A DNA stretch of 64,000 bases from Scatonaster sp045598705 (GTDB lineage Bacteria; Bacillota; Clostridia; Saccharofermentanales; Saccharofermentanaceae): NCBI GenBank assembly GCA_045598705.1, contig JAZLMM010000017.1:1-64000 (forward strand), given 5' to 3'. Each line of letters begins with the position of its first letter. Position 1 is the stretch's first letter. This document shows positions 50,505 to 60,012 of the stretch, piece after piece. Below the pieces are notes generated by a model. That model was not told where the DNA came from. It ran no database searches and was given only the letters and a program-made list of their open reading frames with translations. The position numbers and the translations under genes were made by a program.

Positions 50505-51698
50505 ATGAATAACAATCAACCCCATCGGGTACCACAACGAGGCGCATCCAAACCCAATCCAACCCGAACCTATTCCCAAACTAAGCGCCCGACCCGATCC
50601 AAATCCGAGATAGCCCGTCGAGTCTTTCTGGCCAAGTGTATTCTTGTAGCCGGTATGTTGCTCGTACTTGGTGGCGTCGTGTTTCTTCTCTGTCGCTCGG
50701 GCATTTTCTCGAAAAAAACAGCTTCCCCAACGGAAGTTGTACTATCTTCTCTCACAAGCGCGACCGTGGATCCTTCTGATACCACGGCACCCGCTGTGAC
50801 CGAGACCACTCCGACAGAGACCACACTTCCTGATGACCTGAGCGGCTATTATGTAATTCTTGATCCAGGTCACGGCGGTTACGATCGTGGTTGTGGCTAT
50901 CCGATTAATAGTTCGGAAATTGAAGAAGAGACGGTCGTCTTGAAGATGGCTAATTTCATGGCTGAAGATCTTCGTTCTCGTGGCGCAACTGTCTATCTAA
51001 CTCGTGAGACAAATGATTATGTGTCACTTTATAACCGAATTGCTCAGGCTCATATCATCTGCTTGGATATCGCCGAGAAAGAAGGCACGCTCCCCTTCTC
51101 TTCGGAACGCGCGCAAGAACTTCGAGGCAAGCTTCAGAAGAGCATTGATATCAACGATGACTCCTTAAGTTCCGGCGGCATGGGAATCATGGTCGGTTCC
51201 GGTGTCGGTGCAGATCTATTAGATCTCTTCAAGATGGAGCATGAGATGGATCACGTCATCTTCATTGCCCTTCACTTAAATGCCGACTACGACGATGCAG
51301 CTCACCGCGGTTGTGAATCCTACTATGTAACGGATGACTCGATTATTGCTTACGAGAAGCGTCAGATGAATACTGCAGATTATCAGAGTCCAGACTTCCC
51401 GATTCGTGATGAATATCACGGACGTGATAACGAACAGAATGCAAAACTCGCTCAGATGATGTATGATTATTTTGTTGGGGAGTTTCCGGACATGCGTTCA
51501 CCGATGGATAAGCCTGTAGACAGTAGCGGATGGGCAGTTATTCGTGAAGTAGGTCTTTCCGGTGTACTCTTTGAAGCAGGTTTCCTATCTGATCCGACTG
51601 ACCGTGCTTTCCTCGGGGATGATACCAAGCTTCAACAGACCGCCATCTCCCTTAACGATGCAATTGAAGCTTATTTCAAAGAGGTTTCCGGTTCCTGA
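50505..51698 (+). CDS. N-acetylmuramoyl-L-alanine amidase (Amidase_3), membrane-anchored, copy 2
   Basis: A 397-aa paralogue of the preceding gene with the same design: basic N-terminus, TM helix (about 42-63), Thr/Pro/Ser linker and an Amidase_3 domain with H123 (LDPGHGG), E141 or E142 (EIEEE), H257 (LHLN) and catalytic E357 (FEAGFLS). It has the same inserted segment (LDIAEKEGTLPFSSERA, GGMGIMVGSGVG). The two genes probably arose by tandem duplication and then diverged. Likely role: cleavage of the stem peptide from muramic acid during growth or division. A GAGAGG site precedes the ATG. Confidence 0.9.
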   Translation: MNNNQPHRVPQRGASKPNPTRTYSQTKRPTRSKSEIARRVFLAKCILVAGMLLVLGGVVFLLCRSGIFSKKTASPTEVVLSSLTSATVDPSDTTAPAVTETTPTETTLPDDLSGYYVILDPGHGGYDRGCGYPINSSEIEEETVVLKMANFMAEDLRSRGATVYLTRETNDYVSLYNRIAQAHIICLDIAEKEGTLPFSSERAQELRGKLQKSIDINDDSLSSGGMGIMVGSGVGADLLDLFKMEHEMDHVIFIALHLNADYDDAAHRGCESYYVTDDSIIAYEKRQMNTADYQSPDFPIRDEYHGRDNEQNAKLAQMMYDYFVGEFPDMRSPMDKPVDSSGWAVIREVGLSGVLFEAGFLSDPTDRAFLGDDTKLQQTAISLNDAIEAYFKEVSGS

Positions 51699-51726
51699 GG
51701 CCTCTTGTCCAGTAAGGGGGAGACCT

Positions 51727-52542
51727 ATGAATATTGCAGTAATTACCGGCGCATCTTCTGGCATGGGCGAAGCCTTTGCAAGACAGATTGTTTCCAATCA
51801 GTATTCCAATTTAGGTGCTCCTTTTGAAGAGGTTTGGCTGATTGCCCGCTCCGCTGACAAACTTTCCAAACTCAAGGACGAGTTGGCTCCGAATCGAATA
51901 CGCGTGGTGCCATTAGATCTGACGGATCCATCTTCCATGAATAATCTATCCAAATTGCTCGAAGCGGAGAAACCGACAGTTCGCCTACTCATCAACTCTG
52001 CCGGTATGGGTAAGAATGGTTTATTCGCTGAACAGCGAATAAACGATACACAGCAGGCGATTGCGCTGAACTGTTCTGCACTTTCAACCGTTACTCAGTT
52101 ATTTCTCCCCTACATGATTCCATATGGCGAGTCCGTAGAGAAGAAACAAGGGCCTCGCATCATCAATATCGCCTCTTCGGCAGGTTTCCTTCCTCAACCT
52201 GGCTTCGCGATTTATGCTGCAACGAAATCCTTCGTCATCTCATTTTCTCGTGCCTTGCACGCAGAACTGAAATCCAAACACGTCTTTGTTACCTGCGTAT
52301 GCCCCGGTCCCTGTGATACCAATTTCATCAAAGTCTCCAAGAACGACCCGAACGCTGCTTTTACCGGGTTCAAAGCTAAATTTGTTACATCTGTGGATAA
52401 GCTCATTCCGGCCTCACTTCGTGCGGCTGGCAAGCGTAAGAGTATGTTAGTCTTCGGATTCGGGCAGAAATGTCTACATCTGGCTTCGAAGATTCTCCCT
52501 ACAAGTTGGATCCTCTTCTTCGAAAGTAAAATGTCCAAGTAA
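51727..52542 (+). CDS. Short-chain dehydrogenase/reductase
   Basis: A 271-aa NAD(P)-dependent oxidoreductase: GASSGMGEAFA (cofactor loop), NSAGMG, catalytic Ser in NIASSAGF and YAATK (catalytic Tyr and Lys). Substrate unknown. The ATG at 51727 has a GGGGGAG site upstream; an earlier in-frame start would overlap the amidase gene. It lies 28 bp after the second amidase and shares its transcription direction. Confidence 0.92.
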   Translation: MNIAVITGASSGMGEAFARQIVSNQYSNLGAPFEEVWLIARSADKLSKLKDELAPNRIRVVPLDLTDPSSMNNLSKLLEAEKPTVRLLINSAGMGKNGLFAEQRINDTQQAIALNCSALSTVTQLFLPYMIPYGESVEKKQGPRIINIASSAGFLPQPGFAIYAATKSFVISFSRALHAELKSKHVFVTCVCPGPCDTNFIKVSKNDPNAAFTGFKAKFVTSVDKLIPASLRAAGKRKSMLVFGFGQKCLHLASKILPTSWILFFESKMSK

Positions 52543-52545
52543 GTC

Positions 52546-52575
52546 AAAGACGACCTTCATGAGAAGATCGTCTTT
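52546..52575 (+). terminator. Terminator of the SDR gene, within the VanZ C-terminus
   Basis: AAAGACGA/TCGTCTTT with an inner CTTC/GAAG and ATGA loop, then T-rich sequence on the plus strand. It overlaps the last codons of the convergent VanZ-like gene. Confidence 0.8.
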
Positions 52576-53450
52576 TCTTTTCCCTTTGTCACGGCACTTC
52601 GAATGGCATCCATTATTTTCACCAATAGGGTTCCTAGGAGGAAGCCGACCACGTTCATCCACAGATCATCGATGTCGCATTCACCTGTATGGAAGATATA
52701 CTGACAAGCCTCGATTGTGCCAGATAGCAGAATCGGAAGGATAACAAGCATCCATTTGTGTTTGTGCTTCCGCCACCAAAGACCTAAATAGAAACCGATT
52801 GGGGTGAAGATCAGTAGATTTCCGAAGAATTGAACGAAGATGCCATCCTGGAATCGACCAGACTTGATGTGTGGCCAATATGTGGCAAAAGCACCCCTGA
52901 AAGGAATCAGGTTCAAACTTCGTGCCTGTTCGGAAGGCGTGCGCTGGAAGATAAATAACGACAGCAGGAGGATTACATACAAGATAGAAAATACAACACT
53001 CGAGCAGATGAATCCGTTTCTGAAGCTCCGCCGAATATGCGGAGCATTCCATTTCTTTCTGGCAAAAAGTCGTATAATCATGGTGATTGCTGCACCACTA
53101 CACCACATCAAGATGACGCGGAAGCACCACTCATAGTCTGGTCTCTTAAGAATGCGGTCCCATCCGAATTCAGCATGGCTGATCACATACATACATACAT
53201 TCGTAATCAGTCCGCCGGCCTGCATAAGTGTACATAAGAAGTGGTTCTTCGCAAGCAGGAACACGAGTAGCGTTAAGAAACTTGCGGTCAGTAGAAGAAA
53301 CACTTCCTGAATGGGTGAGAGGAATCGTTCGCTACATTCGATGCAGTATGGGTGCATCGCCAGGCTGAACACGAAGAACAATGCTAATACCCATGTGGGT
53401 GTTTTTCTCTTATACACGCGGCGATTGTTATTGTTTCTCGTCTGGTTCAT
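52557..53450 (-). CDS. VanZ-like membrane protein
   Basis: A 297-aa protein with seven or so TM helices. The C-terminal half is the VanZ-like fold: NLIPFRGA, GNLLIFTPIGFYLGLW, and GTIEACQYIF...CDIDDLWMNVVGFLLG. VanZ of enterococci lowers teicoplanin sensitivity, but most homologues have unknown roles. The start (53450) lies 23 nt inside the cellulase gene's end, so the two are probably translationally coupled. Confidence 0.85.
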   Translation of the reverse strand: MNQTRNNNNRRVYKRKTPTWVLALFFVFSLAMHPYCIECSERFLSPIQEVFLLLTASFLTLLVFLLAKNHFLCTLMQAGGLITNVCMYVISHAEFGWDRILKRPDYEWCFRVILMWCSGAAITMIIRLFARKKWNAPHIRRSFRNGFICSSVVFSILYVILLLSLFIFQRTPSEQARSLNLIPFRGAFATYWPHIKSGRFQDGIFVQFFGNLLIFTPIGFYLGLWWRKHKHKWMLVILPILLSGTIEACQYIFHTGECDIDDLWMNVVGFLLGTLLVKIMDAIRSAVTKGKEKTIFS

Positions 53451-55758
53451 TCGGCTTCCTTACACCTGCTCGCTTTGAAGGATTCGCATTCGGCCTTGCG
53501 ACTGGACGGAAACGACCCGCAAATTCGTTGTTCTTACTGATAGTCTCATCATCAAAACGGAAACGTCTATTCTCCACATTTTCTGACCATATGTCGGCAG
53601 GAATGACCCGCTTAAGACCTTCGGGCAGATGACATTTATCAATTATCCGATTCCAAAGTCTCGGCTTCTTGAAGAATAAGAAAACGCCACCACCGATAAT
53701 CAGTGCCAGAAAGATCAGTAGCACGTATTTCAATACTTTCCCGAAGGAATTGCCTTCCTTGGCCGTACGAGCAGCCATCGGCACGGCAGTCGGTGCAACC
53801 GTTTCAGAAGGTGTACTGCTCTCCGAAGGAACTGTCGTTGATGCTGGTGTTGCAGAAGTTTCTGGAATTGTAGGTTCTGGTTTCAATATTTCGCCGGAAT
53901 ATTCCGATAAAGATTTACCATAGTCACCCAGTGGCACAACATGGTCAAGGCCGACGAATTTTCCTTCGTCCTGCCATAATACTTGACTCACGAAAGCATA
54001 TTTCTCCTCATCCCATGTGGTGAAATCATCCAACACCAACCCGCCGGTATCACCTGAATTAGCATTGAAACACCAGAATGTAAAATGGAGATGTTGTTCG
54101 CCAATCAGCTGGCGCAGATCAGTCATCCAAGTCAGGTTCGGTTCCGTCATGAAGCCGCCCCACTCACCAATCAGAATGGGTGCAATATTCTCTTCGTGGA
54201 TATAGAGCCAATTGTCGTTCCAGCAGTCTTCTTTCAGAGACTCATAGGTATATTCACCTTGAAACCAAGGTTGCTGAAATACTGTCGGTCCATAGTCGTG
54301 CGGGGAATAGACGATCTGACGGTTTCTATCTTCAGAACCAAAATCAATCGGATAATCCTTCACGCCACGCAAGTTTCCGCCCCACCAATTGAAGTAGTAA
54401 TCGTTGCTTTCTACGCTACTGTAATCACCGTTGGTTGCAATATCCTTCGGATAGATTTCTGTACCTTCTATCACAATCAAAGCATGTGGATTCGCATCCA
54501 ATACTATATTACCTGCTTTCTGTGCTACGTATTTCCAATTGTTCTCGGACTCCGAGTCATTCCAGATTGCCTTCTCTTCACCTGGCTTGCCATGTGGTTC
54601 GTTCTTCAAGTCATATGCGATAACCGTGTCGTTATCTTTATAGCGGTCAGCGAGGTAAGCAATAGCATCGTAGTAATCTGAAGAAGAAATCTTCTCTGTA
54701 TACCAAAGATTCGCATTATGTCCAGCCGCATCTGTATTCGCACTGTGGATATCAAGCATGACCTTCAGACCATATTTACTACACAAGGAGAGTGCATAAT
54801 CGAAAATCTGTTGACTGTTCTTTCCCACCAGTTCTGGATTAGACGCTTGATTGAAGTTTGCCTCTGGGTATACACCATTTCTCCAATTCAGAACAAGTTC
54901 CGCAGAAATCGGGATACGCAGAAGATTGAAGCCATGGTTGGCAATTGCCTGAATGGCGTTTTCCATATTGCAGTTCCAGCATCCGTCGAAGATATTCGTT
55001 CCGGTGTTATAGCCGAACCAGTTGATACCTGTCAACCATACCTCCGTACCATTCATATCGACGATCTTATTTCCATCTGTCGTGAGCCAGTCGTCACCCG
55101 TAGCAGGTTCCACATTCCACTCCATCGGATCGAAAGTTGCCTCAGAAGACGTGGTCGTCTCCGATGGTGTGGTATCAGTCGTCGGCATGGTTGGTTCCGG
55201 TGTCACCGTTGGTTTAGGCGTTGTGGTCGGAGCAGGCGTCGCGGTCGGTGTCGGAGCAGGCGTCACAGTCGGTGCCGGAGTAGGTGTCGCGGTTGGTGCC
55301 GGAGTAGGCGTCGCAGTTGGTGCCGGAGTAGGTGTTGCCGTCGGCGCAGGGCCTTCGAATTTAGGCTTGATACTCACTGATGTAGGAGACCACTCAGCTG
55401 TAATCCCATCAAGATAGCATCCTGCCTGTGTGTCCACACTTCCATGCGGTTCAATTATACTGTTCCATTCTACAGAAGACTGGGCCGTCAGGGTATCTCC
55501 TTGCAAAGAGAATTTGGCATTCCAGCCTTGACCTTGCAAGCTCGCACCAGCCGGAATACCTTTGATGGTAATCGTCCATCCCACTACTTTCTTATCACTA
55601 TTGTTAGTAACACTACCAACATTCACACTTCCCCAGTTAGCCGAAACAGTCGTTTCCACGCCTTCCGAAGCGGATAACATACCAAACGGAGTAATAATAA
55701 GCATCAGTACGAGCAGGACGCTCGTGATAAACTTCCATACGTTCTTGCTCTTACACAT
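53428..55758 (-). CDS. Surface-anchored GH5 cellulase with CBM2 and a cytoplasmic tail
   Basis: A 776-aa multidomain enzyme: signal peptide (1-31), a carbohydrate-binding module resembling CBM2 (about 35-135, conserved Trp in WTITIKG, GWNAKF and VEWNSII), a PT-rich linker of repeated PAPTATPT (138-190), a GH5 catalytic domain (about 215-605) with acid/base E387 (DLKNEPHG) and nucleophile E532 (LIGEWGG), a Thr/Ser/Pro linker, a TM helix (675-696) and a basic cytoplasmic tail of about 80 residues. GH5 enzymes hydrolyse beta-1,4-glucans. Anchoring by a C-terminal TM segment with a long inner tail is unusual, as most are free or cellulosomal. It follows aroQ/CM by 9 nt. Confidence 0.9.
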   Translation of the reverse strand: MCKSKNVWKFITSVLLVLMLIITPFGMLSASEGVETTVSANWGSVNVGSVTNNSDKKVVGWTITIKGIPAGASLQGQGWNAKFSLQGDTLTAQSSVEWNSIIEPHGSVDTQAGCYLDGITAEWSPTSVSIKPKFEGPAPTATPTPAPTATPTPAPTATPTPAPTVTPAPTPTATPAPTTTPKPTVTPEPTMPTTDTTPSETTTSSEATFDPMEWNVEPATGDDWLTTDGNKIVDMNGTEVWLTGINWFGYNTGTNIFDGCWNCNMENAIQAIANHGFNLLRIPISAELVLNWRNGVYPEANFNQASNPELVGKNSQQIFDYALSLCSKYGLKVMLDIHSANTDAAGHNANLWYTEKISSSDYYDAIAYLADRYKDNDTVIAYDLKNEPHGKPGEEKAIWNDSESENNWKYVAQKAGNIVLDANPHALIVIEGTEIYPKDIATNGDYSSVESNDYYFNWWGGNLRGVKDYPIDFGSEDRNRQIVYSPHDYGPTVFQQPWFQGEYTYESLKEDCWNDNWLYIHEENIAPILIGEWGGFMTEPNLTWMTDLRQLIGEQHLHFTFWCFNANSGDTGGLVLDDFTTWDEEKYAFVSQVLWQDEGKFVGLDHVVPLGDYGKSLSEYSGEILKPEPTIPETSATPASTTVPSESSTPSETVAPTAVPMAARTAKEGNSFGKVLKYVLLIFLALIIGGGVFLFFKKPRLWNRIIDKCHLPEGLKRVIPADIWSENVENRRFRFDDETISKNNEFAGRFRPVARPNANPSKRAGVRKPNEPDEKQ
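55218..55347 (-). repeat. 24-bp tandem repeats encoding the PT linker of the cellulase
   Basis: The segment encodes repeated PAPTATPT units (about 4-5 copies, drifting in the last ones). DNA copies are near-identical, so recent slippage or recombination is likely and length may vary between strains. Confidence 0.75.
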
Positions 55759-55767
55759 TGCTGATGT

Positions 55768-56496
55768 TCACTCCTTCCCGTTCACCTCATTCTGTCTTTC
55801 ACGCGAAAGTCTCATCGTCTCTTTCATCCACTGGCAGGCATATTCCGCGTAGGCCACATCAATTGAATCTTTAGTCCGATCGAGGATTTCCTGTTCTCTG
55901 GAAGAAACGAGCACTGCCGTACCGGACTTCTCCTTGATCTTCGCAATCCGATCCGCATGCTTCATCCTCTGTTCGAAAAGTCGCAACATCTGTCTGTCGA
56001 TCTCATCGATTGCCTTACGTTCCACCGCAAGTTCATCGAGTTTCTCATCAACTGTATCTTCTTTGAAGTATTCTTTCACCAGATCCTCCATAGCAAGAAG
56101 GTATCCTTTCACACCCATACCACAGTACTGACGGGCACAGACCGCCTCAATGACTGACTGATTTCGGAAAGACTCTCGATTATGGATATCCGAAAGATGG
56201 ACTTCCATGACCGGAATATGAATAAGTTCAATGGCGTCACGAATCGCAATACTATAGTGAGTATAAGCCCCCGCATTTAAGACGATACCGTCAACATTGC
56301 CCATACACTTGTGCAGTTTTGAAATGATTGCTGATTCCGATTCAGACTGGAAACACTGCACCTCGACGCCTAGTTCGATTCCTTTACAGATGCAGGCCTG
56401 CTCTAGATCCTGCAGCGTACCGCTCCCGTAGTGTTTCGGATCGCGCTTGCCGAGCATCGACAAATTGGGACCATTCATAATGAGAATTGTCTTCAT
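55768..56496 (-). CDS. 3-dehydroquinate dehydratase (type II) fused to chorismate mutase
   Basis: A 242-aa bifunctional protein. Residues 1-145 are type II dehydroquinase: NGPNLSMLGKRDPKHYG with the catalytic Tyr23, N75 in LNAGAYTHYS and H100-x-S-D (EVHLSD). Residues 156-235 form an AroQ-type chorismate mutase: R160 (ERKAIDEIDRQML), R177 (EQRMKHADRIAKIK) and R200-E201 (SREQEIL). The first activity is step 3 of the shikimate pathway; the second commits chorismate to Phe/Tyr. Such a fusion is unusual. The ATG at 56496 overlaps the aroC stop (ATGA), and GGAGG precedes it. Confidence 0.88.
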   Translation of the reverse strand: MKTILIMNGPNLSMLGKRDPKHYGSGTLQDLEQACICKGIELGVEVQCFQSESESAIISKLHKCMGNVDGIVLNAGAYTHYSIAIRDAIELIHIPVMEVHLSDIHNRESFRNQSVIEAVCARQYCGMGVKGYLLAMEDLVKEYFKEDTVDEKLDELAVERKAIDEIDRQMLRLFEQRMKHADRIAKIKEKSGTAVLVSSREQEILDRTKDSIDVAYAEYACQWMKETMRLSRERQNEVNGKE

Positions 56497-57578
56497 GCGT
56501 GATTTCCTCCTTTTCCCAGATAAACGTCCAGCATAGCCAGAGCCAGACATGCCTCGGCCACCGGCAATGCACGTGGCACGATACAAGCATCGTGTCGTCC
56601 GTGGATCACAAGTTTTACATTCTCTTTTGTCTCCAAGTTGACGGTATCTTGCTCCTGACCGATGGAAGGTGTTGGCTTGAATGCTACCTGCGCCAGAATC
56701 GGCATCCCGTTACTGATACCCCCTTCGAATCCGCCACCGTGATTTGTGGCCATGCGCAGCTTACCGTCTTGAAATATCATGTGATCGTTGTTTTGGGAAC
56801 CTCTTCTTGAAGCTACGGCAAAACCACTTCCGAAAGAGACACCTTTGACAGCTGGTACACCGAACATCAACTGTGCAAATGCACTTTCCACCGTGTCCCA
56901 CATGGGCGAGCCAATTCCGCCTGGAAATCCGGTACCCATCACTTCCACAACTCCACCGACCGAATCATTCTCAGCCTTGGCTGCTTCGATCTCAGCTTCC
57001 ATTCGTGCTGCCAGAGATGTATTCTCGTTGGCAAAAGCACCTTCTTTGGGAATAAGTGGCATCTCCTCTTCATCCCAGCTACGACCACTCACCTTACCAA
57101 TTTGAATGATGTGTCCGTAGACTTCCGCTCCACAGCATGTCTTCAACACCTGCTTCGCAACGGCACCGGCAAAAAGCACCGCTGCCGTAAGGCGGCCAGA
57201 GAAATGTCCGCTTCCACGGGGATCGTTATTCATCTTATAGCGAAGACGTGCGGTATAATCCGCATGACCTGGACGAGGTGTAACCGTAAATCCGTCGTAG
57301 TCTGAAGAATGCTGATTGGTGTTCAGGATCTCCACCGCCAATGGCGTTCCTGTCGTCTTACCATTATAGATTCCGGATAAGACTGTCGGAAGATCCGGTT
57401 CGATACGGCTTGTTGATCCTGCCTGATTTCCCGGTGCGCGACGCTTCATCTCCTTGATGATTCGGTCTTCATCGATTGCGACGCCGGCCGGAAGCCCATC
57501 GATCAGCACACCGATCGCAGGTCCGTGCGACTCTCCGTACACACTGATTTTCAAGCGGTTACCCCACGTTGATCCCAT
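56493..57578 (-). CDS. aroC: Chorismate synthase
   Basis: A 361-aa FMN-dependent enzyme that converts EPSP to chorismate. It begins MGSTWGNRLKISVYGESHGPAIG, and contains RPGHADYTARLRY and DPRGSGHFSGRLTA, all family signatures. The start at 57578 has GGAGG upstream and overlaps aroA by 20 nt. Longer in-frame codons are rejected for lack of similarity. Confidence 0.96.
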   Translation of the reverse strand: MGSTWGNRLKISVYGESHGPAIGVLIDGLPAGVAIDEDRIIKEMKRRAPGNQAGSTSRIEPDLPTVLSGIYNGKTTGTPLAVEILNTNQHSSDYDGFTVTPRPGHADYTARLRYKMNNDPRGSGHFSGRLTAAVLFAGAVAKQVLKTCCGAEVYGHIIQIGKVSGRSWDEEEMPLIPKEGAFANENTSLAARMEAEIEAAKAENDSVGGVVEVMGTGFPGGIGSPMWDTVESAFAQLMFGVPAVKGVSFGSGFAVASRRGSQNNDHMIFQDGKLRMATNHGGGFEGGISNGMPILAQVAFKPTPSIGQEQDTVNLETKENVKLVIHGRHDACIVPRALPVAEACLALAMLDVYLGKGGNHA

Positions 57579-58887
57579 ATATTTTTCCTCCAAGATTACA
57601 ATACTCTTCGAAAAATCCCGGGTAGGATTTCTCCACAGCACCTGGTTCCGAAATCCAAATCGGTCCCTCTGCGCCCAATGCGGCGATGGCCGCCGCCATA
57701 ACAAGGCGATGATCGGCGTAACTATTTACGCTTCCGCCTTGGAAAGCTTTCTTCTCTTTCCTTATGCTACGTCCACGAATCTGAAGTCCGTCCGCCGTTA
57801 TCGTCACATCTGCACCCAGTGCAGACAGAAGATCAGCCGTCGAGGCGATACGATCGGATTCTTTGAGTCTCAGTCTTTCACCGTGAATAATCCGAGTCTC
57901 GCAACCAGTCGCTGCAGCCGCTACAGCAAAAACCGGTACCAAGTCCGGCACGTCCCGTGCATCCATCTCATAGACCACACATTCGTCACCATGTCTGCGT
58001 GCTTCGTCTGCTCGTTCTTCGGCCGCACAAAGGCCCGCAAGCAGGGTCACGATCGCACGGTCTCCTTGACGAGTCCCCGCCGGAAGGTCCTCTAGCACGA
58101 TGTCGGCGCCCAGATAATTGGCGACCAGCCAGAATGCCGCCTGAGAATAATCTCTCTCCACGGCAAAAGCACCTGCTTCGCGGTGTGGTCGTTGTTGTCC
58201 TGGTAATATGTACCGATCTTCACGCGCCATCACCTGCACACCAAAGGCTTCCATCACCTGGCAAGTCATATCTACATAAGGCTTCGACTCAAGTACTGTA
58301 GTAAGTGTGAGCGAAGATTCTCCTTCTGCCGCAGACAGCGCCATCAGAAGTCCCGAGATATACTGAGAACTCACATTACCCGGAAGTTGATAATCCCCGC
58401 AAGTCATTTTTCCACGGATTTCTAGTGGAAGAGTAAGGCCGGTATCGTCAAGATAAATCATCTGCGCACCGCTTCCGGCGAATACCTGCTCATACTCGCG
58501 AATCGGGCGTCTCGGCAGACGACCGTGTCCGATAAATCGGGTAGGGATTCCCAAGACTGCCACAAGCGGAATCAAGAAACGAAGTGTCGAACCGGATTCT
58601 TTGCAGTCAATCACGACAGGTTCGCGATCTTGCGTCACAGGAAGACTCTGTGCTTCTTGAAGTTGCAGTAATGCCGCTCGTGTGGCCGTGATGTCGTCGG
58701 ACATATTCTCCGAATCGATACTTGCAAGGGAGAGATCTCCGCTAAGAAATGCCATGATCAGTGCCCGATGGGCCATGCTCTTGGATTGCGGTACCTTGAC
58801 AGTGCCACAAAGCAGACCTGGCTCAATGCCAAGTCTGCCCGACGCGAAGCAATCTTGAATATTCTTTGTTAGCGATGCTTGTTCCAA
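57559..58887 (-). CDS. aroA: 3-phosphoshikimate 1-carboxyvinyltransferase (EPSP synthase)
   Basis: A 442-aa enzyme that joins phosphoshikimate and PEP. Family parts are KVPQSKSMAHRALI (substrate Lys), GSTLRFLIP, LPRRPIREYEQVF, GERLRLKESDR and the C-terminal GSVNSYADHRLVMAAA. The first motif deviates from the usual GSKS by Q for G (PQSKS), so PEP/glyphosate binding could differ. It overlaps aroC. Confidence 0.94.
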   Translation of the reverse strand: MEQASLTKNIQDCFASGRLGIEPGLLCGTVKVPQSKSMAHRALIMAFLSGDLSLASIDSENMSDDITATRAALLQLQEAQSLPVTQDREPVVIDCKESGSTLRFLIPLVAVLGIPTRFIGHGRLPRRPIREYEQVFAGSGAQMIYLDDTGLTLPLEIRGKMTCGDYQLPGNVSSQYISGLLMALSAAEGESSLTLTTVLESKPYVDMTCQVMEAFGVQVMAREDRYILPGQQRPHREAGAFAVERDYSQAAFWLVANYLGADIVLEDLPAGTRQGDRAIVTLLAGLCAAEERADEARRHGDECVVYEMDARDVPDLVPVFAVAAAATGCETRIIHGERLRLKESDRIASTADLLSALGADVTITADGLQIRGRSIRKEKKAFQGGSVNSYADHRLVMAAAIAALGAEGPIWISEPGAVEKSYPGFFEEYCNLGGKIYGINVG

Positions 58888-58927
58888 TTGTTCACCTTCT
58901 GCTGTCGTTCTTTCTCACTTGGCAAGA

Positions 58928-59968
58928 TCAGAGCAGATCTTTCAGTTCCTGTTCAGAAAGCGGACAGGTCTTCGCATCGCCGATCTCCTTCAGCACGACG
59001 AAATACACCTTGCCGTTGAGCTTCTTCTTATCTGATAGCATCGTCTGATACAGTTCCTCTATCGGTAGATCGGTTGTAACCGGCAGATGCCATTTCTCTA
59101 AGACTGCCTGAATTCTTTCCTTTGTTCCTTCCGGTGTCACGCCCAGTTTCTGACCAATCTCACATGCCTTCAGCATGCCGATTGCCACCGCTTCACCGTG
59201 CGTATACTTCGTGTAACCGGACACCTTCTCGATTGCATGTCCATAGGTATGACCGAAGTTCAGAAGCATTCTCTCTCCCGTGTCATACTCGTCGTTCTGT
59301 ACCACAGTGGTCTTGATGCGTACGCAACGCTCCAGCATCCACTCCATATCTGCCTGGCCCTTCTCGATTGCCTCGAAGAGCATCGCATCTCGGATACATC
59401 CGTACTTAATGACTTCCGCCATGCCTTCTGCCATACGGGAACGGGACAGGGACTTCAGAAGTCCCGGATCAATCACCACTGCATTCGGCTGATAGAAAGC
59501 ACCAACAAGGTTCTTGCCGAATGGCATATCAATACCGGTCTTTCCGCCGATTGCGGAGTCGACCTGAGCAAGAAGGGTGGTCGGTACCTGCATTAGGTGA
59601 CAGCCACGCATATAGGTCGCCGCGGCAAAACCGGTCAAGTCACCGACTACGCCGCCACCCAGTGCAATCACAAGATCGGAACGTGTCATACCGAAATCGT
59701 GCAAAGCCTGGTAGATTTCAAAGAGATATTTCTCGCACTTGCTGGATTCTCCGCTCGGGATGGTATACGAAGCCACCTCGAAATCAGACTTCGCCAGTGC
59801 ATCTTTGGCAGTCTGTAAGTATAGACCTTCCACAATGGAATCGGTCACGATAAACGCTTTGTGCGTACGGACGGTACGTGCTGCAACTTCGCCCAGCTGT
59901 GCAATCGCGCCGGTGCGGATCAGAATCGGATGTTTTCCGTGATTGGTATTGGCCATGATTTCTGGCAT
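58928..59968 (-). CDS. aroB: 3-dehydroquinate synthase
   Basis: A 346-aa NAD- and metal-dependent enzyme, second step of the shikimate pathway. NAD site ALGGGVVGDLTGFAA, VPTTLLAQVDSAIGGKTGID, KYGCIRD and the metal His in NFGHTYGHAIE are conserved. It has a strong GGAGGTGA site 4 nt before the ATG at 59968. It is separated from aroA by 40 bp. Confidence 0.96.
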   Translation of the reverse strand: MPEIMANTNHGKHPILIRTGAIAQLGEVAARTVRTHKAFIVTDSIVEGLYLQTAKDALAKSDFEVASYTIPSGESSKCEKYLFEIYQALHDFGMTRSDLVIALGGGVVGDLTGFAAATYMRGCHLMQVPTTLLAQVDSAIGGKTGIDMPFGKNLVGAFYQPNAVVIDPGLLKSLSRSRMAEGMAEVIKYGCIRDAMLFEAIEKGQADMEWMLERCVRIKTTVVQNDEYDTGERMLLNFGHTYGHAIEKVSGYTKYTHGEAVAIGMLKACEIGQKLGVTPEGTKERIQAVLEKWHLPVTTDLPIEELYQTMLSDKKKLNGKVYFVVLKEIGDAKTCPLSEQELKDLL

Positions 59969-60012
59969 ACGATCACCTCCATGAATGTAAACTGTTCAAT
60001 GTATCTATTTTA

